Below are positions 44,172-52,113 of a DNA stretch of 59,140 bases, piece after piece (the stretch's first letter is position 1; every line of letters begins with the position of its first letter). Source of the DNA: an uncultured Spirochaetales bacterium (GTDB taxonomy: Bacteria; Spirochaetota; Spirochaetia; Sphaerochaetales; Sphaerochaetaceae); contig CASDRY010000061.1 in assembly GCA_949283235.1 (NCBI GenBank), forward strand, positions 1-59,140. Direction: 5' to 3'. The position numbers and the translations under genes were made by a program. The notes under the pieces were generated by a model that was not told the origin of the DNA, searched no databases, and saw only the letters and a list, made by a program, of their open reading frames with translations.

Positions 44172-45443
44172 ATGAAAAAGACTTTAGTTTTTGCCATGAC
44201 CATTCTTCTTGCTATCTCCTCGGTTTTCGCAGGAGGAAGCAGTGAGAGCGACGACGTAACTACTGTTACCTGGTTTGCTTCAAGACCGCTTGGTGGCGAA
44301 ATTGATACGACAATGAGGGAGATTGCCGCGCAGTATAGTGCTGAGCATGGTGGCAAGTGGGTGCTTGAAGTGGAAACTACAGCTGATAGGCCTTCATATC
44401 TCCAGAGACTGAAGACTTTGATAGCTGGCGGTAATATGCCTGACATAATTGATATCGATGCTGATCCATATTGCCAGGAACTTGTCGATGCCGGAATGCT
44501 TGTAGATGTAAAGCAGTTCCTTATTGATAACAACAAATACGATGCTTTCCAGGAAGTTGCTCTTCGCTATCAGGAATTCGAAGATGGCTCAATGTATACA
44601 CTTCCGCTTGAGTATCATATCGAGATGATCTGGTACAATAAGGCAATCTTTGAAGAGTATGGGCTTGAAGTTCCAGAGACAATGGATGAATGGCTGGAAG
44701 TCTGCCGTGTGCTTGATGAGAATGGAATAACACCGATTGCTGTTGATGGTGTTGATAGGTGGCCAGTTCTCCGCTATATGGCAATGATTCCTTTCAGATA
44801 TACAGGAAACCAGTATATTCTTGACCTCCGTTCCGGAAAAGCTAGCATGGGCGATGAACTTGGACGTGAAGCTATCGAGTTCGTGCAGGAAATCGGACAG
44901 TATTTCAATGATGGATTTGCAGCAACAGATTATGCTACCGCACAGTCAATGTTCCTCGATGGAAAGGCTGCTATGTACTACATCGGAGACTGGGAGCAGA
45001 GAGCAATGCTTGAAGGTTATGAGAATGGAACGATTGATTATTTCCTTCTTCCTATGACAGAAGGGGCTACTACAGGTCCGAATGAGTATTGTGCTAACTC
45101 TGGAATAGGTCTTGCATTCAATGCTGAGACATTTGATGAGAAGACAAAGGATTTCATTCTTTATGTCATCGATAACTATGGAAAGATCTATGCATCAAAG
45201 CAGCAGATGACACCGATAAAGACCGAGCTTCCTGCTGATGTTGAGTATTCTGATCTCTATATGAGAATCCAGAAGGATATGGATAACTTCGGTACAAACT
45301 TCATGAAGCCATGGGATACATATCTTGACCCATCAACAAATACCATCATCCAGGATAATATCCTGCTCCTCGCATCTGGAGATATGGATGCAGAGACATT
45401 TATACAGCTCATAGATGATTCGATTCAGGATTATGTGAACTGA
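44172..45443 (+). CDS. ABC sugar-binding protein (family 1)
   Basis: A 423-residue extracytoplasmic binding protein of the maltodextrin/multiple-sugar type. The signal peptide (residues 1-20, ending SSVFA) is followed by GGSSESDD. There is no lipobox Cys, so signal peptidase I cleavage is expected. Motifs such as MPDIIDIDADPYCQELVDAGML and the region around LFLDGKAAMYYIGDWE are typical of family 1. It should capture fructo-oligosaccharides or difructose anhydrides for the two permeases that follow; the substrate is inferred from neighbours only. AAGGAGG precedes the ATG. Confidence 0.9.
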   Translation: MKKTLVFAMTILLAISSVFAGGSSESDDVTTVTWFASRPLGGEIDTTMREIAAQYSAEHGGKWVLEVETTADRPSYLQRLKTLIAGGNMPDIIDIDADPYCQELVDAGMLVDVKQFLIDNNKYDAFQEVALRYQEFEDGSMYTLPLEYHIEMIWYNKAIFEEYGLEVPETMDEWLEVCRVLDENGITPIAVDGVDRWPVLRYMAMIPFRYTGNQYILDLRSGKASMGDELGREAIEFVQEIGQYFNDGFAATDYATAQSMFLDGKAAMYYIGDWEQRAMLEGYENGTIDYFLLPMTEGATTGPNEYCANSGIGLAFNAETFDEKTKDFILYVIDNYGKIYASKQQMTPIKTELPADVEYSDLYMRIQKDMDNFGTNFMKPWDTYLDPSTNTIIQDNILLLASGDMDAETFIQLIDDSIQDYVN

Positions 45444-45450
45444 TTGATTG

Positions 45451-45478
45451 ATATCCGGGGTGTTCTCACTCCGGATAT
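45451..45478 (+). other. Stable intergenic hairpin in sugar ABC operon
   Basis: ATATCCGGGGTG pairs with CACTCCGGATAT (12-base stem with one G-T pair) across a TTCT loop, between the binding-protein and first permease genes. No T-run follows, so it is not a classical terminator. Such hairpins often protect the upstream binding-protein message and raise its level over the permeases. Confidence 0.7.
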
Positions 45479-45496
45479 AACTGAAGGAGGTAACTT

Positions 45497-46375
45497 ATGG
45501 GAGGCATACTCAGAGATAAAAAAGCATATCTTGTATTCCTTGTTCCCGGTATAGCGTTTTATCTTTTTGCCGTGTTCTATCCGATAATCGACTCTGTTCG
45601 CTTAAGCTTTGTCGAATGGGGTGGTATAGGGCCTGAGGAGTTTGTTGGTCTTGATAATTACATAGATATGTTCACAGACCATGTCTTCTATGAGTCCTTC
45701 TTCAACAACATTATATATCTTGTAATTGTTGTGGCTATGCAGCTTCTGATCGGACTTCTTTTTGCTGTTCTTCTTACTTACATGAATAAGAATGTCTCGC
45801 TTGTTAAGACTCTGTATTATGTCCCATGCATTATAACGACAGTAGCTGTTGGTCAGATGTTCAGAAGCATGTATGCGACAGAGCCAATGGGATTATTCAA
45901 TATAGTGCTCAATGCAGTTGGTCTTGAGGGCCTTGTCAGAAGCTGGCTTGCTGATGTGAATACAGTTCTCGCTGCGGTCTCGATACCAGAGGGCTGGAGA
46001 TTCACAGGTATGTACATGGTAATTTATTATGCGGCTCTTATCTCGATAGATCCTGAGGTGAGTGAAGCTGCGGAAATTGATGGCGCTAATGCCTGGCAGA
46101 CACTATGGAAGGTCAAGATTCCGATGATCAAACCAGTTATTGTGCTATCGTTGACGATGTGTATAACAGGAGCTCTCCGTGGTTTTGATATCCCTTATCT
46201 TCTTACCAATGGAGGCCCGGGAAATGCCAGCGAACTTATGAGCACTTATATGTATAAGCAGGCATTTGCAAGCAATAAATTCGGATATGGAAGTGCAATT
46301 GCGGTTTTCATAATCATTGAAAGCATTCTTGCCGTTGTTGTGCTTCGGCTTATATCAGGAAGAAAGAAGGACTGA
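45497..46375 (+). CDS. Sugar ABC permease, MalF-type
   Basis: A 292-residue inner-membrane subunit with six predicted helices. The cytoplasmic EAA loop that docks the ATPase reads EAAEIDGANAWQTLWKVKIP (about 193-212). It follows the binding protein and pairs with the next permease; AAGGAGG precedes the ATG. No ATPase gene is present in the operon, so a shared MsmK/UgpC-like ATPase encoded elsewhere probably energises it. Confidence 0.92.
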   Translation: MGGILRDKKAYLVFLVPGIAFYLFAVFYPIIDSVRLSFVEWGGIGPEEFVGLDNYIDMFTDHVFYESFFNNIIYLVIVVAMQLLIGLLFAVLLTYMNKNVSLVKTLYYVPCIITTVAVGQMFRSMYATEPMGLFNIVLNAVGLEGLVRSWLADVNTVLAAVSIPEGWRFTGMYMVIYYAALISIDPEVSEAAEIDGANAWQTLWKVKIPMIKPVIVLSLTMCITGALRGFDIPYLLTNGGPGNASELMSTYMYKQAFASNKFGYGSAIAVFIIIESILAVVVLRLISGRKKD

Positions 46376-46377
46376 GT

Positions 46378-47226
46378 ATGGAAAACAGACAGTATGCATT
46401 TATAAAGAAGATGAAGAAAGCTGTATTCGCAGTTGTGATTATACTCTTCCTTGTTGTACAGCTATATCCTGTGTTCTGGGTTTTCATGGCTAGTATAAAG
46501 CCAACAGTTGAGCTTTCGTCCCAGCCATTCTCGCTTCCGCAGAACCCTACATTTGAAAACTATAAGAAGATATTCGATGAGGGGGATATCTTCCTTTACA
46601 TATGGAACAGCGTGAAAGTCACGTTCCTGTCCCTTGTTCTTATCATGGCATTCAGCTCAACAGTGGGCTATGCTCTTTCCAAGTTCAGGGTAAAGATAAA
46701 CAAGCTTCTCTATTCTTTCCTCACGCTTGGAATCATGATTCCAGTGCAGATAACCCTTATTCCATTATTCATCTTCTATAGCAAGATGGATATCCTGAAT
46801 ACGACTTTCTCACTGGTTCTTCCTCAGGTTGGATTTGCAATTCCGCTTTCCGTCATGCTTTTCGTGAACTTCTATCAGTTTGTTCCCAACGAGCTACTTG
46901 AAGCTGCTACGATTGATGGCTGTTCTCCTTATGGCATATTCTTCAGGATAATGATGCCAATGGCGAAGAATACATTTATAACCATTGCTTCGATGTACAG
47001 TATTCTTATCTGGAATGATTTCATATTCGCGAATACGTTCATCAGCAAGAGCAGTGCAAAGACTGTGGCAATGGGACTGAAGGATTATGTCGGAGCCTTC
47101 GGTAATGTGGATTGGGGCCTGACGTTTGCTGCAATTGCAGTATCGATTCTTCCTCCAATGATTGTTTATTTCCTCTTGAATAAGCATGTTACAGCTGGTA
47201 TGGCGGCAGGAGCTACAAAGGGATGA
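46378..47226 (+). CDS. Sugar ABC permease, MalG-type
   Basis: The second membrane subunit, 282 residues with six helices. Its EAA loop reads EAATIDGCSPYGIFFRIMMP (about 176-195). The N-terminal region YPVFWVFMASIKP is typical of MalG-type partners. It starts 2 bases after the first permease stop, and its stop overlaps the GH172 gene start by 4 bases, showing that transport and hydrolysis genes are translated as one block. Confidence 0.92.
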   Translation: MENRQYAFIKKMKKAVFAVVIILFLVVQLYPVFWVFMASIKPTVELSSQPFSLPQNPTFENYKKIFDEGDIFLYIWNSVKVTFLSLVLIMAFSSTVGYALSKFRVKINKLLYSFLTLGIMIPVQITLIPLFIFYSKMDILNTTFSLVLPQVGFAIPLSVMLFVNFYQFVPNELLEAATIDGCSPYGIFFRIMMPMAKNTFITIASMYSILIWNDFIFANTFISKSSAKTVAMGLKDYVGAFGNVDWGLTFAAIAVSILPPMIVYFLLNKHVTAGMAAGATKG

Positions 47227-48311
47227 TGTGGGATATTCTTCATAAAAGCAGGCTGGAAAGCAGAGCCGCAACAGCAGAGAATCCTGATGGATCAAAAGGA
47301 AAGGGCGGAACCGCTTCATCAGTTCTTGGTCCATCAAGAAAAGGTTCCCCATGCCTTAAAGATATTCCTAGCGGAGCTACAGTTACTCTTTTCTCATCAG
47401 ATGGTCCTGGTATGATCCGTCATATATGGATGACTGTTGATGATAGAACTTCTGATTCCGATAGATTCGTTTTAAGAGATCTGGTACTGAGAATGTACTG
47501 GGATGGGGAGAGAGAGCCATCAGTTGAAGTTCCACTTGGAGATTTCTTCCTTCTTGGATTCGGAGAAAGCTATACCGTTACGTCTTCGCTTATTTCGGTA
47601 ATACCATCCAGAGGGATGAATTCTTACATCCAGATGCCTTTCAGAAAGGCTGTAATAACGCTGGAGAACCAGCATAGGAATCCGATACCTGCTTTCTTTT
47701 ACCAGATTGATTATACGCTTGGTGATGAGGTTGATGATTCGGTTTTCCGTTTCCATGCAATGTGGAGAAGAGAAAGGATTACAGAGAAAGGCCATGATTA
47801 CACAATTGCAGATGGAATAAGAGGAGATGGAGCATATTTAGGAACTTTCATCGCGCTTTCTACTCTTGAACGCTATTGGTGGGGAGAGGGAGAATTCAAA
47901 TTCTATATTGATGGCGACAGGGAGTATCCTACTATATGCGGGACAGGCATGGAGGATTATTTCGGAGGATCCTGGAGTTTTGCCAGAACTGACGAAAAAG
48001 GAAGAACGGCAGAACAAACTTACTGTACTCCTTATCTAGGATATCCTTTCTATTCCCATCACGATTCTTCGCTCTATAACAAGTATCATAACGATGATTG
48101 TCCTCCTATGAGGTCTTTCTACAGGTGGCATCTTTCGGATCCTATATATTTCCACTCAGATCTTAGACTGACAGTACAGCAGATCGGGGTATCATATGGG
48201 GGGCTTTTTGAGAGACAGGATGATTTATCATCGGTGGCATATTGGTATCAGACAGAACCACATGCTTCTTTCTCTCCTCTGCCTCCTCCTGAAGAGAGGT
48301 GGCCCAGATGA
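47223..48311 (+). CDS. GH172 (DUF2961) fructosidase-like enzyme
   Basis: A 362-residue protein of the DUF2961 family, now GH172. Characterised members include alpha-D-fructofuranosidase/difructose dianhydride I synthase of Bifidobacterium and related arabinofuranosidases. The hallmark region WWGEGEFKFYIDGD, then ICGTGMEDYFGGSW (about residues 218-256) holds the two glutamates expected to be catalytic. No signal peptide is present, so action is cytoplasmic. It lies among GH32 genes, a fructokinase and an importer. That makes cleavage of difructose anhydrides or alpha-linked fructosides the best guess, rather than arabinan. It overlaps both neighbours by 4 bases. Confidence 0.82.
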   Translation: MMWDILHKSRLESRAATAENPDGSKGKGGTASSVLGPSRKGSPCLKDIPSGATVTLFSSDGPGMIRHIWMTVDDRTSDSDRFVLRDLVLRMYWDGEREPSVEVPLGDFFLLGFGESYTVTSSLISVIPSRGMNSYIQMPFRKAVITLENQHRNPIPAFFYQIDYTLGDEVDDSVFRFHAMWRRERITEKGHDYTIADGIRGDGAYLGTFIALSTLERYWWGEGEFKFYIDGDREYPTICGTGMEDYFGGSWSFARTDEKGRTAEQTYCTPYLGYPFYSHHDSSLYNKYHNDDCPPMRSFYRWHLSDPIYFHSDLRLTVQQIGVSYGGLFERQDDLSSVAYWYQTEPHASFSPLPPPEERWPR

Positions 48312-49651
48312 CTTACAGACCACTCTTTCATTTCACAGCTGAACGCGGATGGATAAATGATCCCAATGGGCTTTGCTTTTACAAGGGTAAGTATCACTTG
48401 TTTTATCAATATAATCCTCACTCTACTGAATGGGGAAAGATGCATTGGGGACATGCTATAAGTTCTGATCTCGTAAACTGGGAGCATCTTGATATAGCAC
48501 TTAGTCCTGATGAGTGGTATGAAGATGATGAAAGGGGTGGGTGTTTCTCCGGTTCTGCCATGGTTATCGGAGATAGGCTTTATCTGATGTATACAGCTAC
48601 AGCTGGTGGTAAGCAGCGTCAGTGTATAGCCTATTCAGATGATGGCCTGAATTTCACTAAATATGACAAGAATCCTATAATAGAGCCTCCAGAAGGCATT
48701 CATGAAGAGCGGGATCCTTATATCTTCAGACTTCATGATAGATATCTTACACTTGTTGGGATGCCTGGGAAAATAGAGCTTTATTCGTCCTGTGATCTTC
48801 TCTCATGGAATGATGAAGGTTGTTTTTATTCTCTTCCCCCTGAAATGGGAAGTTTTGTTGAATGTCCTGGTATATTCTTCCTTGGAGATGAGGCTTTCCT
48901 TACATTCTCGCCAATGCATTTCGGTTGTGTGGGGGCTCCTGTTACAGTTATAAGGGGAAAAATGGATGGTCTTTCATTTATTCCCTCCTCTGTTTCATCT
49001 GCGGATTCAGGTCCAGACTTCTACGCATTGCAGACATTCCTTACCAATAAAGGTGAACGATGTGGTTTTGCTTGGGCAAATGGCTGGGAATGGATGGATG
49101 ATTTCAGAGGCTTTGGACCAACAGAGAAAGAAGGATGGAGAGGCTGTATGGCTTTTCCAAGGATTTATAGTCTGAAAGAAGGTCATTTATCCGCGTTCCC
49201 TGTCAGTGAAGCTGAGGAGTGTTATAACATCATTGAGATTGACGATAGACTTAAACTAACAGCAGAGAGAACATTTCTGCCAAGGAATGATGTTTTTCAC
49301 CTTTCTCTTTCTCTGGATCCAGGAATTGGGGATGTGCCAGAACTTGAGATAGGAATTTATAAAGATAGCACGAAGGAGCTTTCTCTTATTGTAGACTTTC
49401 ATTCATTGACCGCATATCTTGTTGAGCTTTCAGATGGAAGTGTTGATAGGATATTCAAAACAAGTTTTGCAGAAGGTGAGTTCTCTGTAGATGTATTTGC
49501 AGATAAATCGATTACTGAAATATATCTGGAAAAAGGCTATTCGTCGTTTACTATCAACACGTACAGAAATGAAGATTACAGAGGTCCTTGGATAAGAGCT
49601 CTTTCTGGTACAATTGATGCAACTTTGAGATTTTCTCTTTCAGAGGAGTAA
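48308..49651 (+). CDS. GH32 beta-fructosidase (sucrose/fructan hydrolase)
   Basis: A 447-residue classical GH32 enzyme. The propeller motifs are WINDPNG with nucleophile Asp18, CFSGSA, the stabiliser in ERDPYIF, and VECPGIFF with the acid/base Glu. A C-terminal beta-sandwich (about 310-445) ends DVFADKSITEIYLEKG, the usual Glyco_hydro_32C pattern. It should release fructose from sucrose, fructo-oligosaccharides or levan fragments. No export signal is present. ATG 48308 overlaps the GH172 stop as ATGA; the GTG at 48299 is less likely. Confidence 0.93.
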   Translation: MTYRPLFHFTAERGWINDPNGLCFYKGKYHLFYQYNPHSTEWGKMHWGHAISSDLVNWEHLDIALSPDEWYEDDERGGCFSGSAMVIGDRLYLMYTATAGGKQRQCIAYSDDGLNFTKYDKNPIIEPPEGIHEERDPYIFRLHDRYLTLVGMPGKIELYSSCDLLSWNDEGCFYSLPPEMGSFVECPGIFFLGDEAFLTFSPMHFGCVGAPVTVIRGKMDGLSFIPSSVSSADSGPDFYALQTFLTNKGERCGFAWANGWEWMDDFRGFGPTEKEGWRGCMAFPRIYSLKEGHLSAFPVSEAEECYNIIEIDDRLKLTAERTFLPRNDVFHLSLSLDPGIGDVPELEIGIYKDSTKELSLIVDFHSLTAYLVELSDGSVDRIFKTSFAEGEFSVDVFADKSITEIYLEKGYSSFTINTYRNEDYRGPWIRALSGTIDATLRFSLSEE

Positions 49652-49653
49652 GT

Positions 49654-52062
49654 ATGAAACGCTGGATCCGACTTGATAGCATGTCACAGATGCCACTTGG
49701 CAAGGATGGAAGAAGAGTCACTGCAAGCAGTGAGCATATAGCTTTATCGAGAAGGGCAACAAGCGAATGTGCCGTACTCCTTAAGAATACAGATAATGCA
49801 CTTCCGATAAAAGGAACGATAGCTCCTTTTGGTAAGGGCATAGTTGATTACGTCAAGGGTGGTGGTGGAAGCGGTGATGTCACAACACTTTATTCTCGCA
49901 GTGTGCTAGATGGTCTCTTGCAGAAGGAGAAGGAAGGTAAAGTTTCTATTTTTAAACCTCTTTCTGATTACTACGCTGAATATGTCAGGAGTGAGTATGA
50001 GAATGGAGGTGTTCCAGGCCTTATTGATGAGCCTGTCTTTCCTTTTGAGTATGCGGTGGCAGCTTCGAAAGCGAATGCCACACCATTGATTATCATCAGC
50101 AGATTCTCAGGAGAGAACTGGGATAGGGCAAGTGAAGGGGATCCGATTTTCTCAACAGAAGAAGGTACATTGGCGCTTCTGAAAAAAGAAGCTGAGATAT
50201 TCTCTCGTGGTGACTTCTACCTAAGCGAGAAGGAAGAGAAGATGGTAGAGACGGTCTTGTCACTATTTGGGAGTGCTGTAGTTGTTCTCAATGTCGGTGG
50301 TGTCATGGATGTTTCCTGGATCGCAGATGATAATCGTATAAAAGCTGCCCTTCACATATTCCAAGGAGGAATGGCAGGAGGAGAGGCTGCTGCGGATATC
50401 CTCGTTGGCGATACATCCCCATCTGGAAGACTTTCTGATACATATGCAAGAACACTTGCCGCCTATCCATCCACAAAGGGATTTCATGACTCATTAGAGC
50501 ATGTTTATTACAATGAGGATATTTTTGTTGGCTATAGATATTTCTCGACAATTCCCGGAGCAAAAGAGAAAGTTATCTATCCTTTCGGGTATGGCCTTTC
50601 CTATACATCGTTCAGTCTTGCTGTAAAAGAAAGTTCTGTTGAAAACAGGGATATTTCGTTGCTTATAGAGGTGAGGAATACCGGAAAAGCAAAAGGAAAG
50701 GATGTTGTTGAGATATATGCAGAACTTCCGATTGCCTCTCTGGATAAACCTCGAACAGTGCTTGCTGCATTTGGAAAGACAAGGGAGCTTGAACCATGTG
50801 AATCCGAATTGCTGTCTATAAGATTCTATCTTGATGATATAGCAAGCTATGATGAAGAAGGCGTTATTGAAGAAGCATCATGGGTATTGGAAAAGGGTAG
50901 ATACAATATCCTGATGACGGATGATGCTATAAGATATGATTCTGTTCTCTCTGTTGAACTTGAAGATCATGTCATAATCGAAAAACTTTCACATCATCTG
51001 CTTCCGAAGGAGAGCTTTTCTGTATTAAGAAGTGATGGAACTGAAAGAGAGGTTAGGTTTGAGGAAAAACCAGCACCAGTTTCAATCTATCCGAGACTTC
51101 AGACAGGGGAAGAGTATATTCTTCCTGGGGAGAGGGTACATGAGAGGCTTTCATTTGAAGACTCTTCTGCATTGAAGGAAAAATCATTTGAGAAGGTTTT
51201 AGAAGGAAGCTTAACACTTGATGATTTCGTCTCATCTCTTCCTGATGATATTCTTGTTGATTTACTGGGAGGGCAACCTAATAAAGGCCTTGCAAATACC
51301 TTCGGTTTTGGTAATCAGAGAGAGTATGGAATACCTTCTGTAATGACCGCAGATGGACCTGCAGGGTTAAGGATTCTTCCTGAACACGATGTTTACTCAA
51401 CAGCATGGCCTTGCGCTACTGCAATTGCATCTTCCTGGGATATGAAGCTTGCTGAGGCGATTGGAAAAGCAGTTGGTGAGGAAGTAAAGGAGAATGGCTT
51501 CGGTCTCTATCTTGCTCCTGCTGTTAATATTCATAGATCTCCTCTATGCGGAAGAAACTTCGAATACTATTCAGAGGATCCTCTCCTTGCAGGACAGATA
51601 GGAGCTGCAGCTGTAAGAGGAATTCAATCAAATGGTGTTGGTGCATGTGTAAAACATTTTGCATTGAACAATAAGGAGACTAATAGAAAGAGCTCTGACT
51701 CAATCGCTTCCGAACGCGCAATAAGGGAAATCTATCTAAGGCAGTTTGAGATAATAATAAAGGAAGCAAGTCCTGTTGCTATCATGTCATCGTATAATAT
51801 CATCAATGGGGTCAGAGCTTCTGAGAACAAGGAACTTCTTACAGATATCCTTCGTGGTGAATGGGGCTTTGAAGGGTTTGTCACGACAGATTGGTGGACT
51901 CTTGGTGAACAGTACCTTGAAATAAAAGCAGGAAATGATCTGAAGATGGGAACTGGTTACCCTGAGAGGCTTCTTGATGCGCTGGAAAAGGGAGTTATCA
52001 CAAAAAAGGAAATAGAACTAAGTGTGAAACATATTCTTTCTGCCTTTATGCGTCTTGAGTGA
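49654..52062 (+). CDS. GH3 beta-glycosidase with inverted domain order
   Basis: An 802-residue GH3 enzyme whose domains are circularly rearranged. The alpha/beta sandwich that is normally C-terminal comes first (ECAVLLKNTDNALPI at 39-53, then KGGGGSGDV). A fibronectin-III-like part follows (about 300-420). The TIM barrel is last (about 530-800: TADGPAGLR, APAVNIHRSPLCGRNFEYYSEDP, CVKHFALNN, and the nucleophile Asp in FVTTDWW). Such inversion is known in Ruminococcus and Butyrivibrio beta-glucosidases. No signal peptide is seen. Its role in a fructoside operon may be removing beta-linked glucose from mixed oligosaccharides. It starts 2 bases after the GH32 stop. Confidence 0.88.
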   Translation: MKRWIRLDSMSQMPLGKDGRRVTASSEHIALSRRATSECAVLLKNTDNALPIKGTIAPFGKGIVDYVKGGGGSGDVTTLYSRSVLDGLLQKEKEGKVSIFKPLSDYYAEYVRSEYENGGVPGLIDEPVFPFEYAVAASKANATPLIIISRFSGENWDRASEGDPIFSTEEGTLALLKKEAEIFSRGDFYLSEKEEKMVETVLSLFGSAVVVLNVGGVMDVSWIADDNRIKAALHIFQGGMAGGEAAADILVGDTSPSGRLSDTYARTLAAYPSTKGFHDSLEHVYYNEDIFVGYRYFSTIPGAKEKVIYPFGYGLSYTSFSLAVKESSVENRDISLLIEVRNTGKAKGKDVVEIYAELPIASLDKPRTVLAAFGKTRELEPCESELLSIRFYLDDIASYDEEGVIEEASWVLEKGRYNILMTDDAIRYDSVLSVELEDHVIIEKLSHHLLPKESFSVLRSDGTEREVRFEEKPAPVSIYPRLQTGEEYILPGERVHERLSFEDSSALKEKSFEKVLEGSLTLDDFVSSLPDDILVDLLGGQPNKGLANTFGFGNQREYGIPSVMTADGPAGLRILPEHDVYSTAWPCATAIASSWDMKLAEAIGKAVGEEVKENGFGLYLAPAVNIHRSPLCGRNFEYYSEDPLLAGQIGAAAVRGIQSNGVGACVKHFALNNKETNRKSSDSIASERAIREIYLRQFEIIIKEASPVAIMSSYNIINGVRASENKELLTDILRGEWGFEGFVTTDWWTLGEQYLEIKAGNDLKMGTGYPERLLDALEKGVITKKEIELSVKHILSAFMRLE

Positions 52063-52113
52063 ATGTCCTTATCTGCTCATATTCTTTTCCTTCGCATGTG
52101 TTAGACTAGGGCT

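Noticed and set aside
45451-45478. Rho-independent terminator after the sugar-binding protein
   Set aside because: A strong stem but no T-run; the permease ribosome-binding site follows at once, so readthrough is expected.
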